This document shows, in pieces, positions 1 to 9,476 of a stretch of DNA of 64,000 nucleotides. The notes beneath the pieces are model-generated. The model did no database searches and was not told the DNA's origin. It saw only the letters and a list, made by a program, of their open reading frames with translations. Position 1 is the first letter of the stretch; each line of letters starts with the position of its first letter. The translations under genes were made by a program, and so were the position numbers. Location: the NCBI RefSeq assembly GCF_018139145.2, contig NC_059471.1, positions 85,334,520 through 85,398,519 on the forward strand. Direction: 5' to 3'. Source of the stretch: Gymnogyps californianus. Lineage: Eukaryota > Chordata > Aves > Accipitriformes > Cathartidae.

Positions 1-277
1 ATATACTGGGCATGATGTCATATGGTATGGAATAGCTCTCTGGCCAGTTTGGGTCAGCTGTCCTGGCTGCATCCCCTCCCAGCTTCTTGTGCCCCTCCAG
101 CCTTCTTGCTGGCTGGGCACAAGAAGCTAAAAAATCCTTCACTTAGTATAAACACTACTTAGCAACAACTAAAAACATCAGTGTGTTATCAACATTATTT
201 TCCTACTAAATCCAAAACACAGCACTATACCAGCTACTAGGAAGAAAATTAACTCTGTCCTAGCCAAAACCAGGACC
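1..277 (-). mobile_element. Partial avian endogenous retrovirus LTR (ERVL-like), U3 part
   Basis: Read on the minus strand, the segment starts near 277 with a degraded TG-type LTR end (TCCTGGTTTTGG) and runs through U3 to a TATA-like CCCAGTATAT at 10-1, where the window stops. The order of blocks matches, from memory, a very common bird LTR: the TTAATTTTCTTCCTAGTAGC block near 230-250, the ATGTTGATAACAC block near 185-200, then a hairpin at 81-128, then CCATACCATATGACATCAT at 14-32. The match is along almost the whole length. R, U5 and any internal genes would lie outside the window to the left, so I cannot tell a solo LTR from a provirus. The first base of the terminal TG is mutated or shifted, so the outer boundary is uncertain by a few bases. 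That this is an avian LTR is fairly sure; the ERVL class name is inference. Confidence 0.78.
81..128. repeat. Perfect 14-bp inverted repeat inside the LTR
   Basis: AGCTTCTTGTGCCC at 81-94 is matched exactly by its reverse complement at 115-128. The 20-nt loop can form a second small stem (CCAGC with GCTGG). The remembered family consensus carries a less perfect form, so this looks like a U3 family feature and not a local accident. Confidence 0.85.
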
Positions 278-1904
278 GTGGCATATCCTCCTAACCTTCA
301 TTAGCTTATAAACTTCTTTCAGTGTGCCTTTTTCATAAATGTGTGTGTATGTCTGTCTGCTTGTGAGCATATGTCTTAAAAACGAGTGCATATGCTACTT
401 CAGTCTGCCACCCAAATCCTCCTCCCAGTCCCCCACCTGGTTTATTCAGGACTCGTCCTGCTTTGGTTCCCACTTTAATGGTTGCAATCCTTTTGCTTTC
501 TCCATATGCATGAGCGTGTATAGATGCCAGATAGCATCAAAGATCCCCACAATAATTTCCTCCTGGAGATCTGCCAGTGAAAAATAGGGCAGACAACAGC
601 TCTGTCCGTACACTGTTGCAGTGGAATTAATCTGTTTCTTTGTTTTTAAGGGGGGGCTGTGGTGTAAATCAGCCTGGCTCCCACCCTCCTCCACAGGAGG
701 AAGAACGTTCCCAGGTTTCACTATTCCCTTGCTGGTTGTTGAGCATCAGAGCTGAAGCTTTCTCTTCGAGTCACAATTTTCAAGTACTGACCCTTTAAAC
801 TTCCTGGCATTGACTCACTTTAATGTCTTTGTGCTCCTTATTGCCCAGTAGATATTGACTCTTACAGCACCACAATGGTTATGGCTTTGCTTTTGGTTGT
901 GGCTCTTTAAACATTTTAGCAGGGCTTAGTCACAGGCAAATAAGCATAGGGGAAATTCCTGTTTAGTGTTAGTGCCCTTGGTTTGGTGGCTGTGCCTCCT
1001 CGGGGTAGCTCACCGTGGATGAATTTGCATTTGTCAATAAATGAGTGAATATTAAAGCACAAAGGAAGCGTTCTTTCCCCTCTGTTGTTGTTTTGAAGTT
1101 TATTCTGAATTCTAACGTGATATGCCCATGTGAATAGGAACATTTCAAGCACTATCTGCTTGCTGTGATCCCAATAAACAGCGGATGCCACTAATGGAGT
1201 CCCTAGCACGTTTTTGGAAGAGAAATATAGATGGCATATGGCACAGAAGAATAATTTCATAGTAATAAGCAAAAGCCGGTTATTAGCAAGACACTGCTTT
1301 GTAGCTAACGGCGTTATGGATAATGAGGGTGGTGAAGGAGAACCTGTTCTGAGTGCTGGGAAATAGCCGATTGCTCCCTTCAGCGGAAACAATACCATTC
1401 CTAAAACGCTGTCGATCCTTTGATAGACTTTGGGGGAAGCTGTCACAGTGCTCAAAGGCGAGCTCCAGCACAGCTTTGGGACTCGGCTGTGCTGCAGCTG
1501 GCGGGAGAGCTTGCTGGCAGCTCTACTGCAAAGTTAGGCCAACCTGAGCAGCAGTACAGAAAACCCTGCAGGTGGCATGGCCATGCAGCCATTGCCACTG
1601 TGCTGCCATCCCCGCACGTTCTTGAGCAGCAAATGTTTGGGTTTCTGTGCACAGCAGTGATAGCTTGTCAGAAGTAAGAGGCTGAATTATTTTCAGGTTG
1701 TTTTGGGAGAGGGTTGTTGGTTTATTAAAAAGCAGTATCTATCATCTGAAGGATTTTTTTATAGCCATTGAAAGAAGATCAGCAATGATATGAGTGTTCA
1801 TGGTTTATTCTTCTCCACAGGCAACTTTGCCAGTGTATCACACTTCTGGCTTGCAAATAGGTCTCCAGTTCTGCATAGCCCCTGAAGGGAACCCGGCTTA
1901 TTTT
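278..1904. other. Unique non-coding sequence, no gene seen
   Basis: Ordinary mixed-composition DNA. The longest ORF is 179 codons on the minus strand (916-1455). It has no domain, signal peptide or family resemblance that I recognise and is probably fortuitous. No repeat family was recognised. Confidence 0.6.
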
Positions 1905-2130
1905 GACAAAAAAAGGGGAAAAGAAATAAAGAAATAAAGAGAGAGAGGGAAATAAAGGAAGGGAGGAAGGGAGGAAAACAAAGAAGAAGGAAAGGAAGGA
2001 AGGAAGGAAGGAAGGAAGGAAGGAAGGGAGGGAGGGAGGGAGGGAGGGAGGGAGGGAGGAAGGAAGGGAGGAAGGGAGGGAGGGAGGGAGAAAGAGAAAG
2101 AAATGAAAAAGAAAAAGAACAAAAGAAAGA
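1905..2130. repeat. GGAA/GGGA purine-rich microsatellite
   Basis: A strongly strand-asymmetric purine tract. Flanks are GAAATAAA- and GAAAGAAA-like. The core 1980-2103 contains only A and G: about nine GGAA units from ~1991, then about eight GGGA units from ~2026, an interruption, and a second GGGA block around 2074-2090. The reverse strand reads as long Pro/Ser/Leu-rich ORFs (1779-2153 and 1898-2122), which are translation artefacts of the repeat. The GGGA runs satisfy the usual four-G-run quadruplex pattern, and the near mirror symmetry suits triplex formation. Confidence 0.95.
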
Positions 2131-2340
2131 AAAAGAAGGAAAATGTGGACCAACTAAAACAAGCTGAAAAACCCTACTGTTTGTAACCTAGATTTTGGGG
2201 AAGGAAAGGACTGGCACTTGAGGATACGCTGATGCTGATTTGTGACCATGCATGATGGCCAAACTTCTCAAAAGTGAACTAATGATGGCGGGTGCCTTGG
2301 TTCCCAGCAACTGAAATGAGCCAGGCTTGCAGAGGGCTGC

Positions 2341-3060
2341 ATGCCCAGAGTGCCCCAACGAGCTGCAGGCGCCCCACGTGCAGCCATACTCCTCTCTGGA
2401 CAGCCTCAGTCCACCGACAGGTTGGGTCGATGGGCCTCTGCAGCAGCTGCAGGGCAGCGGTGTCCTTCCTGCCCCTGTGCTCACCGAGCCGACCTTGGCC
2501 TGGACCCCTGTCCCTCCAAAACAGCCCGGCCCTCGCTGCGGAGGGGGAGCGGTCTGACTCACACCCCCCCAGCCCGGCGGCTGCCCCCTCCAGCAGGAGC
2601 CGCGGCGACCCCCCTGGCCTCCCCCTGCAGCACTGACACCCCCCGTCAGAAATTAGGAGGTTTTTTTTTTGTTGTTGAAAAATAAAGCCAGCAGCAGGTT
2701 CCTATGGCAGCCATCCCCCCCACAGGCCCCCCGTCTCGCCAGTTGCCATACAAGGGGGCCTGCGGGGCCGGCCTCCCCATGCCCCCTGGCCTCCGCCGTC
2801 TCCCCACACCCCGCTAATGGCAGCGCTTCCCCCACATTACCGAGGGCCATGTGAAATTCTTATGAACAACGACAGGAGCAACAGTGGTGCCAGCGTCCCC
2901 CGCCCCACGCATGCAGGCCTCGTGCCCACGCCGGCCTGTGGGCCCCAGGGCAGTGGCAGCCACCCTTGGTGGCCGTAGGAGCTGCCCTGCCACCCACCCC
3001 AAAGGGTTTCCCCAAGGCTTCTCTCCCCACGTGCCTACATAGATATGGTTCCCCCACACA
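2341..3060. other. GC-rich block, borderline CpG-island-like
   Basis: A C-rich stretch with frequent CpG, densest at 2520-2830, where I count about 19 CpG in roughly 320 bases; that is near the usual observed/expected threshold. Small ORFs overlap in several frames, as expected in GC-rich DNA, and none shows a family motif. It could be a promoter-proximal island of an unseen transcript or simply a GC-rich isochore patch. No TATA box or recognisable first exon was found. Confidence 0.4.
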
Positions 3061-4474
3061 CTGAAATACAGCCGCCTCTGGAGCAGCTGTCCTGCAGCTG
3101 CTGTTACCCAGAAATTTCTACCAAAAGCTGTTTCCAGCAGCACTTGCCTGGGGTACGGAGCCACAGCAGGGTGCCTGTGCACCCAGCCTCCGCCACCTTC
3201 CTCGCTTCAAGCCACACTCAGCTGGAAAGCTGAAATGTCGCTGATTAGGGCTCGCAGGACGGGGGTGGTGGAGAATTTTGTTCCCCCTCTCCGGAAAGCG
3301 TGGGCCAGCTGGTGAACGTGAGCCAACACAGCTCAGCAAAACCCACCCCCTGGCCACCCACCATCTTCCCCTGATGAATGAGCTGCAACACACTCAAAAG
3401 GTGAGAAGGTCCAGCCATACCCGTATCTCGCAAACCTCGGCAAAATGGGTGGTTAAAACCTGTGAAATAGGCTTTTTTGTTTTCCATTCTGTTTTTATTT
3501 TTTGTTCTTGCTTTTGGGCTCCCTGCCCCTGTGCAGCATGCCCGAGCGGGTCAGGGCTGCGAGGACAAGGCTGTGGCAGGGCCGGGCAGAGCCTCGTGCC
3601 TTGCAGGGTGGGAAGGAGGGCAGACATCAGGCTGAAGTGTTCAAATGAACACTGTGCTTTTCCTAGAGTGACGTCAGGCCACCTTTTCTGTTCAAATTGT
3701 AGTAAAAATAAATACAGCTAGAATGTGTGGGCACAGTTTGGAAAAGGATTAAGGGAACATTTTAACATTGGTCTCACTGAAGTGGAAATGATTTCTGATA
3801 GCCAGCTGCAAGCTGGCAGAGGCGCTAGGCTGAAGTTGAGAGTTCATGCAGCTGGGGTTTCATAATACGGAATTGCTAGTCTTTCATTTATTACTTGAGT
3901 CAGATCCTAAAATCTTATTTATATGATTAGTCCCTCTGGGCCATATCCTTATTTCTCTTACACCAGACTGACTCAGAGGAGGGGACGTCTGTGAGGCAAA
4001 GCCTCCTCATTAAAAGGTCCCTCCAGAATGGAAAAATAAAAGCCAGCTATGGTAATGTCCTCTAGCCTGCAGCTAGGAGGCATGGACCAACACAGAAATA
4101 AGCTACACACCAGGCACCTCTCTTCAGCAGAACTAGCACAGCCCTCCAGAGCCCTCCACTAGCTCCTTCTTCAGATGAGGGTTCAGTACAAGTACCTGGT
4201 ACTAATCATCCAGGTCATTAATTTTTTGGATCCAATTTACCTCAAAACCAGCTCCCCCCTCCACACTGAGCAACACAGCAGCCATTACTATGGAAGCATT
4301 TGGTGCAGAGATGGCTGGCTCCATAGCCTGGCTCCTTCATTTGAACCCACAGCCAGGTGCCCAGGACATCGTGGGGTTCCTGCTAGTTTGCTGCCTGACA
4401 CTCATTTGGAATGAGCCAGCCCTGAACTTTCTGGGACAAAACTTGAGTAACATGCCGGGGTAGTGCCATACAGT
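3061..4474. other. Unique sequence with a CRE-like site and possible old palindromic relic
   Basis: No gene recognised. Notable items are an everted repeat AGTGTTCA-AA-TGAACACT at 3636-3653 and a full TGACGTCA palindrome at 3669-3676. The stretch 3935-3985 (GGGCCATATCCTTATTTCTC followed by TTACACCAG) resembles one arm of an ancient amniote palindromic MITE as I remember it; that match is weak. Confidence 0.5.
3669..3676. promoter_or_regulatory. CRE-type TGACGTCA palindrome
   Basis: A full consensus cAMP-response element octamer, 15 bases downstream of a perfect 8-bp everted repeat. An 8-mer can occur by chance in 64 kb, so function is only a possibility. Confidence 0.3.
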
Positions 4475-5305
4475 ATGTGTGGACCAGACCGTAACGGGTC
4501 TGACCCTGCTGCACAGTCCTCCAGTGCTATCCCAGCAGGCCTGGCACCTCAGGCCACATCCACATCCCTACCCCTCACATCCCTTTGGAGCCAGGCTACA
4601 AAGCAACTGCTCTGGAGGGCTGCAACACAACTCTCTCATCGATTTGTGCACTTCAGACTGGCCCCCTCCTCCCCAGCAATGCCCGTAATGATGATGAACA
4701 GGTCGGTGTGTCGTATAGTGTGGGTTCAGCCATTTTGCTGCAGACAGAGCCAACCTGGAGCAGCGTGGGCAGAAGATGCTGCATCATGCTTGGCCTGGAG
4801 GCCAGGGGCCACTGGCAGGGCAGGTGCCCTTAGCAGTGCAGTTCCACCTTCATTATGGATTTGGAGAGAGGATATACCAGGTGGGACCCTGGGCATGGGA
4901 GATCCCTCCAAGAGCAGAATGACGGGCAGAGGGCGGGCAGGCACATCTACTCCGAGTGTTAGCCTGGTACAGAGTTGTCTGAGGTCACGGAGACCTGAGC
5001 TAGTCCATCCATATGGTGAAGCACAGGTTTGCCAGCTGAGACCCACGTGCTGCCCAGGCAGTTCCTCCAAGCTTAATTCTGGAGCTGGGGGAGTCCAGCA
5101 TGAGTGTCCCTGTATGTGCCCCTCCTGCATATCTAATCCTGTGCCTTCGTATCTCCCACACAGACAGTTTGGGGCTCCTTGCACCTGGTGGAGCAGACTC
5201 TGCCATATTTTGACTCCCGAGCCTGCACATTTATCAGCAGTCTCCTGCAATAACAGTTGTGGAATGAAAACACAGCGGGGAGAAAAGGCAGGAGGAGGAA
5301 GATGA
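4475..5305 (+). other. Long ORF of unknown status (about 276 codons from ATG)
   Basis: Open from the ATG at 4475 to a stop at 5305, in moderately GC-rich DNA. The predicted protein is rich in Ser, Pro, Cys and Trp, with no transmembrane run, repeat or domain that I recognise. A minus-strand frame (4726-5559) is open over much of the same interval but has no ATG near its left end. Neither carries obvious splice, Kozak or polyadenylation context. In a gene-poor vertebrate window this is most likely a chance ORF; a decayed mobile element is the alternative. I do not call it a gene. Confidence 0.2.
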
Positions 5306-5839
5306 AGAGGAAGGAAGTGGCCAAGGTCTCTGGCACACAACACGAACTCAGATGAAGGCAGCCTACTTTCTGGACTGTGTTCATGCTGTATAAATATCCC
5401 CAACAAATCAGAGAGATGGGGAAAAGACTCTGGAGCAAGAGCCTGCAGAATCAAGGCTGCAGGGACACGTACAGTGCACTTACTTAGGGATGTGAGAGGC
5501 TCTAGGATCCAGGGCAGAAATTCCCCAGCAGAAACATTATGCTGGGGGGAATCCACCAATTACTCCTGTTAGCACCTGCAAGCATACTTTTTAACAAAGC
5601 AGCATTCTCTCACTCTGTGGAAACGCACAGCACATCCTGCCGGGCTAATTAAATAGCAACCCCAGCAACCCCTCCCTTACAAATAAGGGTGCTGCAGTGG
5701 GGGTGCAGGAGTTCAGCCCCTGCGCACAAAGGGCGACCGTTCCCAGGTCAGATTCCAGCAGGGAAATAAAAAATTCCAGCAACAGGGATCTGCTCTGCGC
5801 CTGATGCCACAGCTCAGCTCACTCTGCAAAGCAAACCCT

Positions 5840-6115
5840 CCTCCGCCTCCCACCCCGCCGGAGCAGCTGCGCGGCGTGCTGCCCCCACCGAGCCTGCATC
5901 CGCCTGCCCTGACTTCATGGGAGCAGGCGAGCTCCGCCGGCTTCTTGGCTCAGCTTCCCAGGCCCTGCCTAATTGACAGCCAAGGTGCGTGTAACGCCAT
6001 GTGCCGCGGAGCAGTTGTGTTTGTCAACCTGGAGGGCTTTGTGCAAGTCCTGTAAAAACGCAGGCAAAGTATATCCAGCGCAGCGTGGTTCGGTGTGCAG
6101 CGCAGTGATGTCGTC
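5840..6115. promoter_or_regulatory. Small CpG-rich patch
   Basis: About 21 CpG in roughly 280 bases, densest at 5841-5940 (CCGCCGG, GCGCGGCG). The left side is C-rich; the right side (6000-6115) keeps CpG while becoming AT-richer, which is unusual in methylated vertebrate DNA. No exon or TATA element is clear. It could be an orphan CpG island, enhancer or short promoter; this is inferred from composition only. Confidence 0.35.
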
Positions 6116-9100
6116 TGCACCTGGACACCTCTGGGACCTGTTACCATTGCTGAGGGTGGGATAAAAAGTACTTTGTTTCTTGACTGCATTTTTGAAAACT
6201 GAGAAGACTGCCCAGGGATTTCTGAAGCTTGAGTTGATTAACAGTTAATGATGTGTGTCCTGAAGAAAAAGTAAGATTAAATATTGTGCTCGTATTGAGC
6301 AGGGCATTTTAAGCTTGCGATTTACAGCTATTTTGTTGGTATTTCATGAAGTGTTTAGGTCTGCTCAACTCTTGGTTACACAGCCACTCAGTATTTTGAA
6401 CACTCATTTTATGCAGATATAACTTAAACAATCGACGATGTATTAAAGCGCATAAGTGTATGTGTTATAACTGCATCTTAACTCTCAGGGAACGCTCTTG
6501 GAAAACAGACACGCAGGGGGACGGGAGTCACTTCTTTGGCAACCCACAGATCCGTGCTCAAGAGCTGCCGGCTCATCCTAGGGCCATCCCAGTCCCAGTG
6601 CCAACTGCCTTGCAGCTCAGGCACTGCACCTTCCAGCCTAGGAAACGTGCTGTGGTGAAGCTTGTCCTCTTTGCTTGTCGCCTCAGCCCTCGCCACTCTC
6701 TCTGGACTCCTCTCAGCTGGAGTTGCCTTATACTCACTTTTGAAGCACTGCACAGCCTTGCCCTTTCCCACATGTTGTATTTCTGAGTTATGTTGCCCAC
6801 CTGTGGCCTCCACCCTGCAGGCACGTCCCAACTCAGCTGCCTGGGTGTCACCCCTGCACCATTTCTGTCCACGGCCCTTAGGATGTGGTGCAGTTTTCCT
6901 GCGGAAAGCTACCATGCTGTTACTACTTACCTGTTTTGATGCCTTCCTTCCTGAAGACCTGCTTCTGTCACGTTTCCTCCAGGGAATCCCATCCGTACAT
7001 ATATCGATTTAAAAGAAAGGCGAAGAAGAAGGAGGTGGCGTTTCCTTAATCCCTTAGGAGAGAAACAAGTCATGCCTTCTCTCCCTTTCTAGGGCTTTGT
7101 CTCCATAACAAGATGAAGGTGTGCTTATAAAGATGTACCAGAGCAGCAAAGATGCAGTGGAACAGGCTTCAGGCCTCGCTTGGGAGGGCAATTGGGTTGC
7201 TGAGCGTTCTGATTCCCGTACACCATCCTTTCACTCCCCTTGTTACCCGGGCTAAGTAGATTCAATGAGGCATAGATATGCCCAGCCATGCTACATTCAG
7301 AACTTCATTTTGCGGTGGAGACATACTGCAAGATCAACACCTAACAACACATCATGCTTAGCAAATGGTGACAATACAGTGCATAAATTGAGGACACTAA
7401 TTTTTTTTCCCTCACTTGGGGAAATTTTCCTCACACAGTACCACTTGTGCAAAAGAGTAATTATTTGCCAGCACATGAAATGTAGCCAAACAGGCTAAGC
7501 TGGACAAAAGCTTCAGGTTCTACGTGGCTATTAAGAGTTTCCAATTAATTGAACACTCCACTGATAAATGCACATGGCCACATTTGGATAAGTATCTTGT
7601 TAAAAGCAACCCTTCTACCCTAGGGAAACCCTAGGGAAATAATTTATAATGCAAGCCTGTGGTGTACTTTACAATATATAAAATGTATGTCTCAGGCTAA
7701 AAAAAGGCTAAAGTTAGAACTGGCTGAAAGAAATGAAGCAACACATCTCAAAAGTTCTGAATCTGCATGTACAAAGTCATTAGTCTTTAATACACATGAA
7801 TTGATAAAACTTGTACTTCCAGTTTGCTACACATACAGACACAAAAAGCAGAGTAACTAATGTTGCTCAGTAGACGCTCTGTGTTATTACTGTCATTGCC
7901 GGTATGGAGCTTACACAGATTTTGTTACCAGGATAGCTGTGAACACCTTCCGACCTTCTCTCCCCCTCTCTCACTTTCCAAACGCGAAGCTGAATTTCTA
8001 TCTTGCAAGAGGTACTATAGCTCACATTATAAATTGGCTCTGCTCCCCAGCCTGACTGAGCCCACTCTGTGTGGCCAGGGGGATTAGCAGAAGTCAGCTT
8101 AAGTGATTTTTTTTTTTAGAGGAAACAGGATGCATTGTATGTATGTGAGCCTTCTGAGGCAGCTTAGCAGAAGCACAGCAGCGCTGCTGACGGGGATAAT
8201 AGCACTGCTAATAGGTATGGCACGTCTTCCAAAAGCATTCAAAATACTGATGGCTGCATCTCTTTTTTTTTTCAAGTGACAAACACCCATGAAAACCTAT
8301 AAAATAATACTTTATTTTCACTAGCATCCTCTTGAAGGAAATGTGGCTTAGTCTGGAGTTATCTGCTAATTTGGGAGAGAAAGGTTGTTTTAATGCATTG
8401 TAAACCAATCATTTGAATTGCGTTTTAGCATTGGTTTTCTGTAAAAGTCTAAAGGTCATGTTCCTACTTACTGTAGGACTGTATCTGGTGTATATCCAGA
8501 TTCACAAATAGCTAAAGAATAAAAATTCTTTCTTTGGCAGCTGGAACAAAGTGTCTTAAGCAAAATCATGTGTTTGAATTTACATTCAGACATGGGTCTT
8601 ACTAGTACAGGTCTGGAAATTTCTCCTACAGTCAGACATACATTGCAAGCCCTGTATTTTAAACAGAGCACTGGGCTTAATTTGGATTGCTTTGTCCGCA
8701 CAGAAAAAATTATAGATAATCACAAAAATGACCCTTGGATAATTCTGACAATAAAGTTTGAATCTAGAAGAATAAACTCACATGGCTAATTTGATTTGGC
8801 TTTCTCGGAGCCCCCTTCTATAGGCAGACATTTCTACCTCTAGAGCTGGGGATGGGACACTTCTTCAAACAGCAAACTATTGTACATGTCAGAGCTTGAA
8901 AAGCATTTTGAAAGCAAAAGAAAGTGGAATCGCTTCAAATGCTATCACAAACTCACTTCCTTTCGGATTAAAAACTGCTTCATGACTTACTACTCATTTC
9001 CTATGAACATGTTTATTGGCTGAGAATTTTGCCCAGTATTTTGATGGAATATCAAAATTGTGGGTTCTTCTACCTGATGACTCTTTGTGTTGCACTAATT

Positions 9101-9458
9101 TCATGGGTCATATGGTAAGATTTTTTTTTCCTGATTGGATGAATAAAACATCTTATATAAGAAAAAGCCAAACACCACTAGTGAATGAGGTGCTTCTGGC
9201 ACAAACACTTGGAGGACTACTCATTCATTCTTAAAATTCATGCCACTTTCCCACACAAGGGTTGTCACATACTTGGCAGTGGTCCAAATAGCATAAAACA
9301 TAATCTAGGAATAAAAGCAACTGAATGCAGGTCTTTTAGCTGCAAAACATCTACAGATCCGATTCCGAAAAAATATATTTTCAGCCATTTCTATTAACTG
9401 TGTTTGCTGTAAAACAAAACCTACTTACACAGATGGCTGTGTGTTAGTCCTTCTGGGA
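6116..9458. other. AT-rich unique sequence, no gene
   Basis: No repeat family or coding region recognised. It holds T runs at 8107-8117 and 8263-8272. All ORFs are shorter than 150 codons and without family features. Confidence 0.6.
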
Positions 9459-9476
9459 TTTTTTTTTTTTTTTTTT
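9459..9476. repeat. T18 homopolymer
   Basis: Eighteen consecutive T. No retrotransposed body was recognised on its right side, so I do not treat it as the tail of a minus-strand retrocopy. Confidence 0.9.

Noticed and set aside
1779..2153. Pro/Ser/Leu repeat proteins on the minus strand
   Set aside because: Direct translation of the GGAA/GGGA microsatellite.
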